In this document: positions 24,359 through 35,433 of the stretch, in pieces
Layout of the letters: the number at the start of each line of letters is the position of its first letter
How positions within the stretch are numbered: the first letter of the stretch is position 1
Assembly: GCA_032622095.1 (NCBI GenBank)
Contig: CP136061.1
Span: 119,362,754 to 119,426,753 of the forward strand
Origin: Siphonodentalium dalli
Taxonomy: Eukaryota > Mollusca > Scaphopoda > Gadilida > Siphonodentaliidae
DNA length: 64,000 nucleotides
Reading direction: 5' to 3'
Translations under genes and position numbers: made by a program
Notes under the pieces: generated by a model
Told to the model about the DNA's origin: nothing
Databases searched by the model: none
Seen by the model: the letters and a program-made list of their open reading frames with translations, nothing else

Positions 24359-25551
24359 ACTCATGAGATACTTCCGGTATTCACTCAAAATACGCAGGTA
24401 TATATCCTCTATGTATAATAAGTTTTAAAAAGCCATGATAAACTATGAGAAAAGATGAGAATGGATTGTTTTTCATTGCAATTTTTTTCCTCGACCAAAA
24501 CCGGACCCACCCAATGGTTTCAACTGTTAAAGGGAGAAATTGTGGACAAAAAATTAAAATATAGAGTCCCCCTCACTTGTATAATGCTATAGCACGTACT
24601 ACTCTATATGAATCTGATTGCTTCAATTCATTTTGAAGCTGTAATTTGTCTTAGAAATGATTTTGGAAAAAAATTGCATGACATCAGAAAAAATCTGCAT
24701 TTCGGGCTCGGGGACACCCACTCACCGCTCCTTGTATCCTGTTATTTTTTTCCCGACCCCCTCCCTGAAACCAGCGGGATAATTTGGTCGCTGTCAAAGA
24801 GAATATTTATACGCGCGTATTCATCCTATTTGAAGGCGACAAATTCATTCGTCGTCGCGATAACAAAGGTGGTGGAGGACCTTAGCTCAATTTTCACCGC
24901 CCCCCCCCGATAAAAAAAGCTCACAAACTGGAATTATATAATGAAATTCAATTTAACGCAATTGCCATGAAAATTTAGGAAGCTCGTGCACCATCCAATT
25001 GAAATACTATAGTTGACAATTAAATGAGTTTGATAAACTCTTACATGTACATGTTTAGCAAATTCTGATGAAAATGCCCATATACATTGTATTTGTGATC
25101 TGCCTGTAAATGATGCACTCAAATGATTATCTACCCAAACCATCGCGGGCGACGAAGCGATCCAGTCGATTTCCGCTCGCGCCCGGTGTGGATTGACCCT
25201 TAAGCTGTCGCCTACAAATATGAGGAATACGCGCGTATAACTATCGTATTTGACAGCGACCCAATTATCCCGCTGGTTTGCCACAAAGCGAGAAATCGAC
25301 CAAGCATAAAATCACTGATGTGATCGCCTCGTGGTCAGCGATTCAGTCGCTTGTTGTGTGAATATAAAAATCGAACGACAGAAAACGGCCGTAATAATCG
25401 CGCGCTCGCGTCAGGTGTGGATTGACCTTGAGTATCAAAATCGCGCGCTTTGAACTGCCACCGAAGACAAAACGGCCGTTATAATCGCGCGCTCGCGTCC
25501 GGTGTGGATTGACCTTAAGCCTTCACATAATCTGTTTGACATTCCAGTGGG

Positions 25552-25761
25552 GTGTATAATCAGTGTGTTGTTTTGGTGAATAATAACTTGGCTGACATGA
25601 TACATGCATTGGAGGGTCTGTACTTTTGGAAACATGTACGCTTTCCGGTACAGCTTGGACCATTGTTGGAGGATTGTAATTATTTTAATGAGTCCGGCTG
25701 GGAACGAGACGCGTCCAATTTGTGGGGAGCTATAATCCATCTTATTCGACATGCCAATTAA
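25552..25761 (+). CDS. Possible 3'-terminal exon of an unidentified host gene
   Basis: An open stretch ends in TAA at 25759-25761 and translates to a balanced, globular-looking sequence (GLYFWKHVRFPVQLGPLLED and SGWERDASNLWGAIIHLIRH within it). It is not low-complexity and not obviously transposon-derived. It has no ATG at its 5' end; TTCCAG just upstream (about 25542-25547) could be a splice acceptor. The following ~690 bases are T-rich, free of the window's repeat families, and contain AATAAA near 26441. These points fit a last exon plus 3' UTR. I cannot name the family. The exon begins immediately after the TTAA end of R7, so a transposon-associated open frame is an alternative. Confidence 0.3.
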   Translation: MYNQCVVLVNNNLADMIHALEGLYFWKHVRFPVQLGPLLEDCNYFNESGWERDASNLWGAIIHLIRHAN

Positions 25762-26460
25762 TTGTGAGTAATTGATGTGTTTGGTGTTGTTGTTTTTTAA
25801 CGTGTTTTCAATTTTAGTTTGTCGGCTACGGGTACGTGTTTGTAATAATTCATTTGTGTTTGCTCAGTTTTAGTTTTGCTCAGTGCTTATTTGTTTGGTT
25901 TAAACATTTATTCTTGATCAAACACATATATGGTTTGACATAATTCCATGTGGATAATTGTCTCACGTTTTGGGCATTTTTTTTTTTCATGAGCCAAAAT
26001 GGGTGCTTCTGCTCGCTTGTGAACGTTCAGGTTCCATGGCCTTAATTGGTTTCTGAAGGGCCACAGGGGGTGCTCTGCTTCATTTTATTATTATTATGCA
26101 TTTATGTTTGTATCTGTTGGTTTTTTTTGCTAGCACAAAGGGGTGATGGCTAGTTATTAGTATTCAATAACAGTTGATTGAGTGGTTGGGTGCACCCGAT
26201 GGCGAATATTGTTTGTCCTGTGTTATTACCAGAGTATAATAAGGTAAATCCAGATTAGAATGTGTACAAACATTAGGCATGGGTTGCTTTATGTGGGATG
26301 ATGGTTTCTTTTCCATTCCTTAGCATAGTTATTGTTTTGGTATTAGTACTCTTTTGCCAATTGGGGTTAATTGATGTTTGGAACTTGTTCATTTATACAC
26401 ATATTGCATGACATTCAAATTCAATACACTTGATTTGATAATAAAGAATATACATAATGA
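25762..26460 (+). other. Candidate 3' UTR / repeat-poor DNA
   Basis: A T- and G-rich, repeat-poor stretch following the candidate exon. GATAATAAAGAATATAC near 26437 contains AATAAA. It lacks the TTAA elements common elsewhere. The UTR reading depends entirely on the exon call. Confidence 0.25.
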
Positions 26461-27375
26461 AGACAACAACTGGACCCCACATAATCATAGCTTGTGGTGC
26501 AGGGCCCTTATGCTAACATATAACAATCATGTCATAATTATGGTAATGTGCTGTTAAAACAAAAAGGCTCAACTATAACTGTACAAAATGATGATTTGCA
26601 GGGGAGGTTGGCATTGGATTTTACTTGCCTTAGGGTGATTGGCTCAATTTATTTTATTTGTTGTACCAATTTATTTGCAGATTATTTTTCTTCTTACAGA
26701 TTTATTGAATTGAATGAGCAAAAAACCCATATACGAGATGGAAATGAAGATCGGGCATGATGTGTGTTGTCGACATATCGTAAAATGTATGCAGAAAAAC
26801 ACAAGACGAGATATCACAGATATGGCCACTAAAATCACCCTAGACGCAGCAGGGGCGCTCCGGGCTGTTAGCTTCATTCGTGGCGAACATATTCGCCGAT
26901 GCCGGCATTTTGCGGGTTAATAGCGACAATTCTGTGTGATCGCGACCCTTGTCCGTGCGTGAGTGGGTTTCCATGACACCCGTGCACATATATTGCCACT
27001 AAAATCACCCCTATACACCACAGGGTCGGTCCGGGCTGGTCCGGGCTGTGTTAATCACACCGGGTATCTATGGTAATGATTGTGTGATGTGCTTCGGTGC
27101 AGTAATATCTTGGGGTCTAGTTTCTCGAAAGTATACAAATATGTCATGCAGTTGCTATTGTAGGACCTGTTGATGTGCATAAAAATGATATCTTATCCAC
27201 GAACTCATGTACCGACGAAAAGCCTTTTGATGACAAAACACGAACAATGATGTCAACGAAACCAAAGCCAATCGCAGTACACAATTTATGAAACTTAAAC
27301 AAATTAATTCCGCATTGCGTTGGGCCTATATACATTAGGAGCTTCAACAAACTCCAGGCATAGTTATATCCCATC
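26461..27375. other. Mostly unassigned; ~170-bp direct duplication at 26825-27060
   Basis: GCCACTAAAATCACCC occurs at 26825 and 26995, each followed by a GC-rich CGGTCCGGGCTG-type segment, so two ~170-bp direct copies are present. Short frames at 26548-26760 and 26714-26920 were not recognised and overlap the duplication. Confidence 0.45.
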
Positions 27376-27380
27376 GTTCC

Positions 27381-27777
27381 AGGCAGAGTTATCTCCATTC
27401 GCTCCGCTGAGATACCACTGCCATAATGACATTAATTGGTAAGGAATTCTTACGTGTTTTAGTTCTTATGTTTTAGAATTAAAATTGTCTATGTCTGGCT
27501 CAGTTCATATTGTTCTTATCAATACCGAAATAATTACCATTATTGCAAACTTAAAAAAAAATTTAGTTCTTATGTTTTAGGATTAAAATTGTCTATGTCT
27601 GGCTCAGTTCATATTGTTCTTATCAATACCGAAAGAATTACCATTAATAGGTGACTAAATAGTAGTAAATACAGTGTCGCGACGATATGTAAAAATAGAT
27701 TTATCGTCTGCAAAGTACACTCATTGTGGCAGTGATATATCGCAGCGATAGCGTAGAGGGCGCTGTATGGAGTTTGG
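27381..27777 (+). mobile_element. R8 dispersed element with internal ~104-bp duplication
   Basis: Matches 43948-44250 from GGCAGAGTTATCTC to GAGGGCGCTG.ATGGAGTTTGG. This copy has the segment TTAGTTCTTATGTTTTAG..ATTACCATT twice (27459 and 27563), and the 43.9-kb copy once. CAAACTCCA-like words near both ends are inverted, suggesting short terminal inverted repeats. Confidence 0.65.
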
Positions 27778-28370
27778 AGTTTCACATCAAACCAATGCAG
27801 TGGCAGTGAGCCTTCACAGCCCGGTAATCGGAATGTTCGTCCGTCCCACCACAAATACGGGCAACTCTTTTTTCCAATTCGGGTTATCCCTCCGGCTTTT
27901 GTTGAACGTATCATATATATACAGGTCGGTATTGACCTGGCACCCGAGTCTGCGGTTTGTCACACAAGTGTTTCCAATGTCAATGTTTTGGCGATTAGTT
28001 TGTGTCCTGTCCCAACAATCGGGGCGCAGTAGATTCGCCCTTTCCAACTAGAGACCCCTCAACTCGGGGCGAAGAACCTCGGAAAAATTATAATGTACAA
28101 TCTGGCGTTGGGAATTCAAATCTATTTAGTTCATGGTTTTTTTTACTGGTGGGTTTCGTTTGGGTTCTACATTCACCCAAGTTTTGCGAGAACCACTAAA
28201 TTGTTAATCTGCTGTGGACATGCCCGACGTTGTCGATGCCAAGGTCGTTAAAGAATGTGCTATGGGTCTGTTATTGTGCACCTTCAGGCAACAGGATATT
28301 CCATTTGACAAGTTATGTATATTTCCAATTGTTGTAGTTCCTAAAAAAAGCCGCATAACTTTCAGCTGAC
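27778..28370. other. No recognisable gene
   Basis: Overlapping frames on both strands (27767-28051 plus, 27814-28047 minus) resemble nothing known and shadow each other. No repeat match was found in the window. Confidence 0.4.
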
Positions 28371-28371
28371 T

Positions 28372-28674
28372 GGAGTCATAAATTCATTTTCATTATAATT
28401 ACCATGTTTGCATCGTTCCTAGAGCACATGGGTGTATTTGTACTCATGTGCTCAATGTACGATACAAACAAGTGGTAATTATAATGAAAATGAATTTATG
28501 CCTCCAGTCATAAATTCATTTTCCTTATAATCACCATGTGTTTTGCATCGTTCATATAGAGCACATGAGTGTATTTTTCACTAATACGTGGCTTAAATAC
28601 ATTCATTTGTTGCATATATTCTGTTTAAAAGAAGATGGTCCCATAAATTGTCGGATTTAGTGTAGACTACCCCT
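28372..28674 (+). mobile_element. R4 element with long hairpin
   Basis: A hairpin at 28372-28505 pairs CATAAATTCATTTTCATTAT with ATAATGAAAATGAATTTATG, with inner GAGCACATG/CATGTGCTC. A third copy of the arm follows directly at 28507-28570. The right end reads GTAGACTACCCC/TTAA (TTAA 28675-28678). The reverse of this end is found at 37060-37245, beginning TTAA/AGCGGGACTCTACACC. The left terminus was not found. Confidence 0.65.
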
Positions 28675-28678
28675 TTAA

Positions 28679-29711
28679 GACTTTTATGTTATTTCGCAAG
28701 AACCCAATTCGAAGGCCTTGAGTTCCTTTAAGAGTAGCATTTTTTTTTAATTTCTCCCTGACTAGACATTGACACACGCATTATATCTTGGAAAGGCATC
28801 TACAAAATCCATTTATGTGTGTTCTGCGTCCTCGCGCGAATATCTCCAGATTATCTCGTAACACTGCACCATTGCTCCACGGTGACATAGTTGTTAGCAG
28901 TCCGATTAACTTTGCAAGCAATCTTCATTTGGTGCAAACAAATGTCTAGGAGGACCCCATATATGTACATGTATATTATTATTGCGTAACAGATGTGCAT
29001 TAAACATTGATTCGTCAAGCAAGAGAGCTGACATACGCCGACCTGGTGACATTCCTCAAACCTGTATCGATCGATTTGCGAGAAGAGCAGGTTAATTGTA
29101 TATCATTCACAAGCAGTTAACCATGTGTGAAGGTGTGCTATAACACATATATACCTCATATACTGTTTACGGTGTTTACAACAAATCTGTGTCATTTCAT
29201 CACCACTCACGCGTGGCGGTGAAACACATGTGCCCTGTGAAATCATATATCGGATTGTTTCCTATATACAGGTATGTATGTTTTCTTATATACGTGTATT
29301 CCCATGACAATCACATGTGTTGGTCCTTCTCATATCAGAGTACACAGCGAATTCCAGATGTAAACGGATATATGGTAACTTATTCCAGTACGTACGCCTA
29401 CATGTACTCATCAAAATTAGATCCAATATTGACTGTTTAAAGGCTATTAGCGGTTTTAATCCTGACACTATATATGTACTCGCTTGTTTTATAAATGTTT
29501 ATTACCCAAAGATATACATATATATGCGGTAATTCTACATACAGATGTGCCTTTTGTTACACCCGGGTGCTCTCCTTTGATATAAATATGTTGATAAATA
29601 CGTTGAGTACTCGTATATGGACTATAACGCAATAATAAGATAATATTATTTGGAGAAAAAAAACACTTACCGCGTTTTTGTATTTCTTCAGCGCGATATT
29701 TCAGTACTGAT
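28679..29711. other. No recognisable gene or repeat
   Basis: Over 1 kb without a supported feature. Frames at 29189-29440, 29317-29532 and 29489-29767 (minus) are unrecognised and mutually overlapping. Confidence 0.45.
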
Positions 29712-29720
29712 ATGATAACG

Positions 29721-30245
29721 TAGATCATGCCATGAATCTCTACTCCAGCTACGCCCGTAGAGATCATTTTCCACCAGTGTAAAAACCTGATTGTTGATGT
29801 TCTGACCCGTTCTGATAGGGAGCTTTATAACATTGAACAAACAAGGCATGGCCGGAATATATTTCTTTGTTAATACTTGATCCTCAATAATCTACTTCAT
29901 AGTAGTGGTTGTTCCAGTCAGAGAATGCACGCTTTTGTGTGACTTTTGTGAGCCGATGTCGCAAAACACATTGAATTAATACCCGGGATAAATTCCATGA
30001 TTGTAAGCGACGCAGAACAAGATCGCTCACAGTCTCTTAAATCGTGAAAATTCGAGTTGGGGCGTTCACCTACAGCGAAATACATTATTAAGGAACAGGT
30101 ATTAACAAAGATATACATTACATGTACTTCTTTTCAATGTTATAAACTTCCCTGTCTCAACATCAAAAAGTTCACAGGTTTGTACTTATGGAATGTGATC
30201 TCTATACGGCCGTAGCAAAAGAGTAGGGATTCATGACATGTTCAA
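29721..30245 (+). mobile_element. M1 MULE-like element with 9-bp duplication
   Basis: The terminal inverted repeats TAGATCATGCCATGAATCTC and (reverse of the right end) TTGAACATGTCATGAATCCC continue into CTACTC and further, about 70 bp in all. ATGATAACG stands immediately outside both ends (29712-29720 and 30246-30254), a perfect 9-bp duplication as expected of Mutator-like elements. It is 525 bp long. A frame on the minus strand (29918-30118) is not credible as a transposase. Confidence 0.85.
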
Positions 30246-30422
30246 ATGATAACGATAGTGTATGTCGGACTTATGAAGAAATTTAAAATAGCCAGGGGGG
30301 GGTCAAACATTTTTTCCGGGCATATATGAAAGGCGAGTTGGTGGCCAAGAGGACACAAAAGCTAATTTTTCCACCGCTCATAAAAAAATATCCTCCATAT
30401 TTTTCAACTATTTTGGCTTTAA

Positions 30423-30794
30423 AGTGATGTGAAACACTCCGGTAGGGTGATCAAATAGATATGGAGAATAATCTTGCTCAAAGTAGTTATTTTTTACGAA
30501 TATTAATCCAAATTGACAACACACACCGCCATTCTTATATACTAATTAAGTGCAATGACTCTGGATGGCGAAATCGTTTGCGTTAGTTTATCGCCGATTG
30601 TTGCGTCCCGAATTGATGTGTGAATATTTACAATTGAGCGTAGTTCAGACGCTGTTTTCTATGGAATGGTATGGTCGATTCATATGAAATGTTCGATGAT
30701 CTTAGTAGAATGATACATTCCCCAGGTTGGCATAGCTAGCGCCTGATTACTAACTTATAAGTTTATCGCACTTGAACAAGTCCATAATATGTCT
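30423..30794 (-). mobile_element. R9 element, TTAA-flanked
   Basis: TTAA at 30419-30422 and 30795-30798. It begins AGTGATGTGAAACACTCC and ends near ACTTGAACAAGTCCATAATA, the reverse complement of the copies at 38444-38811 and 57557-57913. Length 372 bp. Ends are not strongly inverted. No coding capacity. Confidence 0.75.
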
Positions 30795-30798
30795 TTAA

Positions 30799-31270
30799 AG
30801 CTCAGATATAATGTAATTTTACCATCAAAACTGCCTTAGACAGTCAGTATAGATTGTTTCTTTTTGTAAAATTACTACATACCTGGTATATGTCGGTCCA
30901 TGGCACTCCAAACATAAAATGCATGGACGCATTGCATAATCAAACTAATCTAATCACATACATCAACCTGTAATAGATAGTTGATAGGGGAAAAAGTAAG
31001 CGGTGAAAATTCTCATATTCTTCCAAAACATTTTGATTTCGTGTATCTATATGGGTTGGTGTCGAAAAATGGCCGTATAAAACTTGCTACATGTAAAACG
31101 GAAACAAATTAAGGTCGATGGGTCCCAAAAAAATGGCCAAAGGTAAAAAATACGTGTCTGAAAAATATTTTCCGACACCACCCCTCTGAAATAGCTAAAA
31201 ATTTACCACGACCGTGTAAACATATATATATATAAAGAGTATGTAAATCCCGTATATCGTTATTTCGCGT
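30799..31270. other. No recognisable feature
   Basis: AT-rich spacer between R9 and the 48-bp satellite. No similarity to other window sequence was noticed. Confidence 0.45.
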
Positions 31271-31283
31271 ATTGAACGCCTTT

Positions 31284-32915
31284 CACACAATGAACTACTA
31301 CTGATAAGAATTACGAATAGATAATAGTAGTCACACAATGAAATACTACTGATAAGAATTACGAATAGATAATAGTAGTCACACAATGAAATACTACTGA
31401 TAAGAATTACGAATAGATAATAGTAGTCACACAATGAAATACTACTGATAAGAATTACGAATAGATAATAGTAGTCACACAATGAAATACTACTGATAAG
31501 AATTACGAATAGATAATAGTAGTCACACAATGAAATACTACTGATAAGAATTACGAATAGATAATAGTAGTCACACAATGAAATACTACTGATAAGAATT
31601 ACGAATAGATAATAGTAGTCACACAATGAAATACTACTGATAAGAATTACGAATAGATAATAGTAGTCACACAATGAAATACTACTGATAAGAATTACGA
31701 ATAGATAATAGTAGTCACACAATGAAATACTACTGATAAGAATTACGAATAGATAATAGTAGTCACACAATGAAATACTACTGATAAGAATTACGAATAG
31801 ATAATAGTAGTCACACAATGAAATACTACTGATAAGAATTACGAATAGATAATAGTAGTCACACAATGAAATACTACTGATAAGAATTACGAATAGATAA
31901 TAGTAGTCACACAATGAAATACTACTGATAAGAATTACGAATAGATAATAGTAGTCACACAATGAAATACTACTGATAAGAATTACGAATAGATAATAGT
32001 AGTCACACAATGAAATACTACTGATAAGAATTACGAATAGATAATAGTAGTCACACAATGAAATACTACTGATAAGAATTACGAATAGATAATAGTAGTC
32101 ACACAATGAAATACTACTGATAAGAATTACGAATAGATAATAGTAGTCACACAATGAAATACTACTGATAAGAATTACGAATAGATAATAGTAGTCACAC
32201 AATGAAATACTACTGATAAGAATTACGAATAGATAATAGTAGTCACACAATGAAATACTACTGATAAGAATTACGAATAGATAATAGTAGTCACACAATG
32301 AAATACTACTGATAAGAATTACGAATAGATAATAGTAGTCACACAATGAAATACTACTGATAAGAATTACGAATAGATAATAGTAGTCACACAATGAAAT
32401 ACTACTGATAAGAATTACGAATAGATAATAGTAGTCACACAATGAAATACTACTGATAAGAATTACGAATAGATAATAGTAGTCACACAATGAAATACTA
32501 CTGATAAGAATTACGAATAGATAATAGTAGTCACACAATGAAATACTACTGATAAGAATTACGAATAGATAATAGTAGTCACACAATGAAATACTACTGA
32601 TAAGAATTACGAATAGATATTAGTAGTCACACAATGAAATACTACTGATAAGAATTACGAATAGATAATAGTAGTCACACAATGAAATACTACTGATAAG
32701 AATTACGAATAGATAATAGTAGTCACACAATGAAATACTACTGATAAGAATTACGAATAGATAATAGTAGTCACACAATGAAATACTACTGATAAGAATT
32801 ACGAATAGATAATAGTAGTCACACAATGAAATACTACTGATAAGAATTACGAATAGATAATAGTAGTCGCACAATGAACTACTAATGATAAGAATTAAGA
32901 ATAGATCAAAGTAGT
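31284..32915. repeat. 48-bp satellite, exactly 34 in-phase units
   Basis: The unit is CACACAATGAAATACTACTG, then ATAAGAATTACGAATAGATA, then ATAGTAGT. 1632 bases equal 34 x 48 with no indel. Internal units are nearly identical. The first and last carry GAACTACT instead of GAAATACT, one unit has an A-to-T change at 32620, and the last is more diverged. Each unit has a short dyad (ACTACT/AGTAGT). As 48 is divisible by 3 and the unit lacks a minus-strand stop, a spurious frame (31195-32586) of a 16-residue repeat rich in Tyr, Leu, Ile and Ser is open. Nothing supports it as a gene. Confidence 0.95.
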
Positions 32916-33296
32916 CAATATGTCGTATGGTCCAGATGCCATTTTGTAGTATTGACGACTATGAATCCGTTTGTGAGAAAATCGTGGCGTTCAGACTTCT
33001 TGCCACTCGCAGTTTGGTGATATCGTTCTGTTTGTCATGCTTATGTTGCACTTAAATATGTTGCTTTATGAATTCATAGCTTAGCGCTGTGTGTTTCGCA
33101 AGATTCACGTGTTTCACTGCGAATAATGATTCTATTGCGTCTGAGAGATAGAAAGTAAGGCCACATGGACATTACAACTTAAGGACACAATCTCAGAGTC
33201 AACTCCAACATTGACGACCAGAGAAACAATCTGGAACTTAATACTATGAGATATGGCAACTGAATAAAATAGCACACATTCTAGTGACGTAGAACT
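32916..33296. other. Unique DNA between satellite and right inverted end
   Basis: About 380 bases with no repeat or coding signal. Presumably the interior of the inverted-end element. Confidence 0.5.
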
Positions 33297-33364
33297 CTAT
33301 TCGTAATTCTGAATAATAGTAGTTCATTGTGGGAAAGGTGTCCCTTCTTCCACATTATATATAT

Positions 33365-33728
33365 GGGGGGGGGGTACATGAGCTATATCGCGATACAAAG
33401 ATCATCAATCCGATTTAACAAGTTTACAGGGGCATGTGGCAGAGAAAGATGGGAGAGAGAGAAAGGGAGAGAGAGAGGGGAGATATGGGAGATAGATAGG
33501 GAGAGAGAGAGTGTGAGAGGGGAGATAGAGAGAGGGGAGAGGGAGGGAGAGAGATATGTGAAGAGAGAGAAGGGAGAGAGAAAGAGAGAGAGGGGGAGAG
33601 GGGAGATATATAGGGGATAGAGCAAGGGAGAGGGAGAGGGGAGAGAGAGGATGAGAGAGAGATAGAGAGATAGGAGAGAGAGAAGGGAGAGAGAGGAGAT
33701 GAGAGAAAGAGAGGGGAGAGGGGAGAGA
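33365..33728. repeat. Purine tract, (GA)n/(GGGAGA)n
   Basis: After a G11-type run at ~33365, positions 33441-33728 are almost pure A and G, with few T or C. Such mirror-symmetric polypurine DNA can adopt triplex (H-DNA) forms. The long minus-strand frames rich in Ser, Leu and Pro (33405-33902 and two overlapping ones) are artefacts of this composition. Confidence 0.9.
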
Positions 33729-34298
33729 CAGATAATTTATTGATAAAGAGCAACTCCAACAAAATATGCACAAATAATAGTGAAGACAAATGAGGATCAT
33801 ACAAATAAAAAGAGAAATAACAAAAAAATTCATGCTAACCCATCTGGGATAGCTATCCACCAGATTGGCTGAGTGCTCGTTGCCTGGAGAGGGCATAACC
33901 ATGAATTGGCTGTCTTACTGCCAAGCCAAATTAATCATTAAAATAACACTCTGCTCTGTCTGGAACCTGCGTGGACGTTAGTAAATTATATAGAATTACT
34001 GTGGTCAATTATAGGATATACAATTTCATATATGGAATCATTTGAAAATGAAGTCGGAATCAAGGGAGCGTACGGATGAGTGACCACGCGAGTTTTAACC
34101 TATATATTCGACTGAACAGACATACGTGTACATGTATGGCTCCCAAAGAGCACCCTATAATGTTACATGTTTTGTTTATATCACCGGCACCGGATCGGCT
34201 TGTGACAAAGGCGAGCATACACATGCATTTGTGTATAGGCTATATCATGTTGATAATCATATACGACAACATATCCACGAGTCTTTGACGAGTAGTTA
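33729..34298. other. No recognisable feature
   Basis: Spacer between the purine tract and the hAT element. No coding or repeat signal recognised. Confidence 0.45.
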
Positions 34299-34306
34299 CT
34301 TCGAGT

Positions 34307-35333
34307 CAGGGGCGGAGCCGGTGGGCACAGGGGGCACGTGCCCCCCCCCCCCCCCACACTTTTTTCCCCAATTATGGGTACATAATCTTCCAATACTAAA
34401 TGCATTGGAGAAAATAATTTATGATTCCCAAGAAAACATTCCATAAGTAGACAAATGTGTTTAATCTTATCAGTTATGCCACTATGGTTATGGCAAGCAA
34501 GATAGATAGTTAATCCCTTGGTCAGTATTGACACTGTGTCTGAGTAATTGCCCTCCGGGAATTTAACTGCAGACTTTGAGTTCTTTGTAGAGCTCAGGTC
34601 TTCTGGGGGCACCATCATAGCCATGTCTTCGAGACAGCAACTTGTCTAATTAAAATCACATTCATCCTAACAATCAAATGATTAAATTTGAGTGTCTTCA
34701 ATAAAAGTGCAAACCTGGGGCTTGGCAGGAATACAATTTCATGCCAAGGTGGTCAAACTCCTGATATGAGATCACTTGCTATATACAATATCAGTTGATG
34801 CTGAGTATTCATTGGAATAACTTGACTATGATGTTGATCAACTCAGCTAATTCGTTATTACCTAGAAATAAGAAGAGTTAGAATAATTATTTTCTACACG
34901 AAGTTTACTGTGTACATGCAAGTGTCGATCTGTGTACATATATATTATAGTGTTATTTAATATTCAGTTACTTGTGATTATTGTTTCTTTGATATCAACG
35001 GTTGTCGTATGTGGAGTGAATTGGATTATACAGTATATAGTGCATACTAATTTCATCATAACATTTATGACAAAAGACGCAGGTTTTAGAAGTTGTATCA
35101 ACGTCATATATAGGTCATCTTTCACACATTGGCTGCAAAAATAAGTGAGTAGCAGAGTAGCATCAATTAAACTCTTTCTTATTTTCTACCTCCATAATGG
35201 TAGCCACGAATAACATACTAAACAATCTTTGCGCTGGCGCACATTGGAACAGTTTTCAATTCATTCATGTAGTATTTTTTTTGTAATGGTGCCCCCCCCC
35301 CCCCCCGCTTTTTTGTAGCTTCCGCCGCCCTTG
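34307..35333 (+). mobile_element. hAT-type element with 8-bp duplication
   Basis: The left end CAGGGGCGGAGCC and the right end GCTTCCGCCGCCCTTG form short inverted repeats of the CAGGGGCGGA style common in hAT elements. CTTCGAGT directly abuts both ends (34299-34306 and 35334-35341), a perfect 8-bp duplication diagnostic of hAT. C-rich subterminal runs occur at ~34340 and ~35292. At 1027 bp with no recognisable transposase or zinc-finger frame, it is non-autonomous or internally deleted. A 147-residue minus-strand frame (34181-34624) crosses the left terminus and is not credible. Confidence 0.9.
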
Positions 35334-35433
35334 CTTCGAGTAAACGATTACCACCATGATATAACCTACTTATAACGCACAATAGGACAAGTGATAATTT
35401 ACCGAATTAACTGCCCAAGGTTAGTAATGAGTA

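Larger units (their letters stand above)
21257..25513. mobile_element. R7: ~4-kb palindromic TTAA-flanked element with repeated right end
   Basis: The left end TTAA/GGTCAATTCACACCGG (TTAA 21253-21256) is mirrored by CCGGTGTGGATTGACC(C)/TTAA at 25200-25203, and again by a further copy ending at TTAA 25514-25517. Imperfect extra copies of the right end occur near 24015-24085 and 25365-25430. Inside, 21595-21780 is the reverse complement of 22975-23155 (centre ~22375), and 23290-23700 is partly duplicated in direct orientation at 24790-25050. No frame resembles a known transposase. Confidence 0.65.
31271..33350. mobile_element. Inverted-end element hosting the 48-bp satellite
   Basis: The left end (GCCTTTCACACAATGAACTA at 31279, then ..GAATTACGAATAG) is mirrored on the right at about 33297-33344 by CTATTCGTAATTCTGAATAA, then TAGTAGTTCATTGTGGGAAA. 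The first satellite unit lies wholly within the left inverted repeat, so the array appears to have grown out of a transposon terminus. Exact outer boundaries and any target duplication were not resolved. Confidence 0.6.

Noticed and set aside
31195-32586. 463-residue minus-strand frame of a 16-residue repeat
   Set aside because: It is the translation of the 48-bp satellite. The length of the unit keeps the frame open. There is no signal for a promoter or domain, and a single change at 32620 already splits it.
31284-32915. CRISPR array
   Set aside because: Repeats are directly tandem with no variable spacers, and the genome is eukaryotic.
33405-33902. Long Ser/Leu/Pro minus-strand frames
   Set aside because: They are produced by the purine tract in all three frames at once, a clear composition artefact.
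34181-34624. 147-residue minus-strand frame as an hAT transposase piece
   Set aside because: It crosses the left terminus and target duplication of the element and runs through its poly-C subterminal tract, so it cannot be an element gene. No transposase motif seen.
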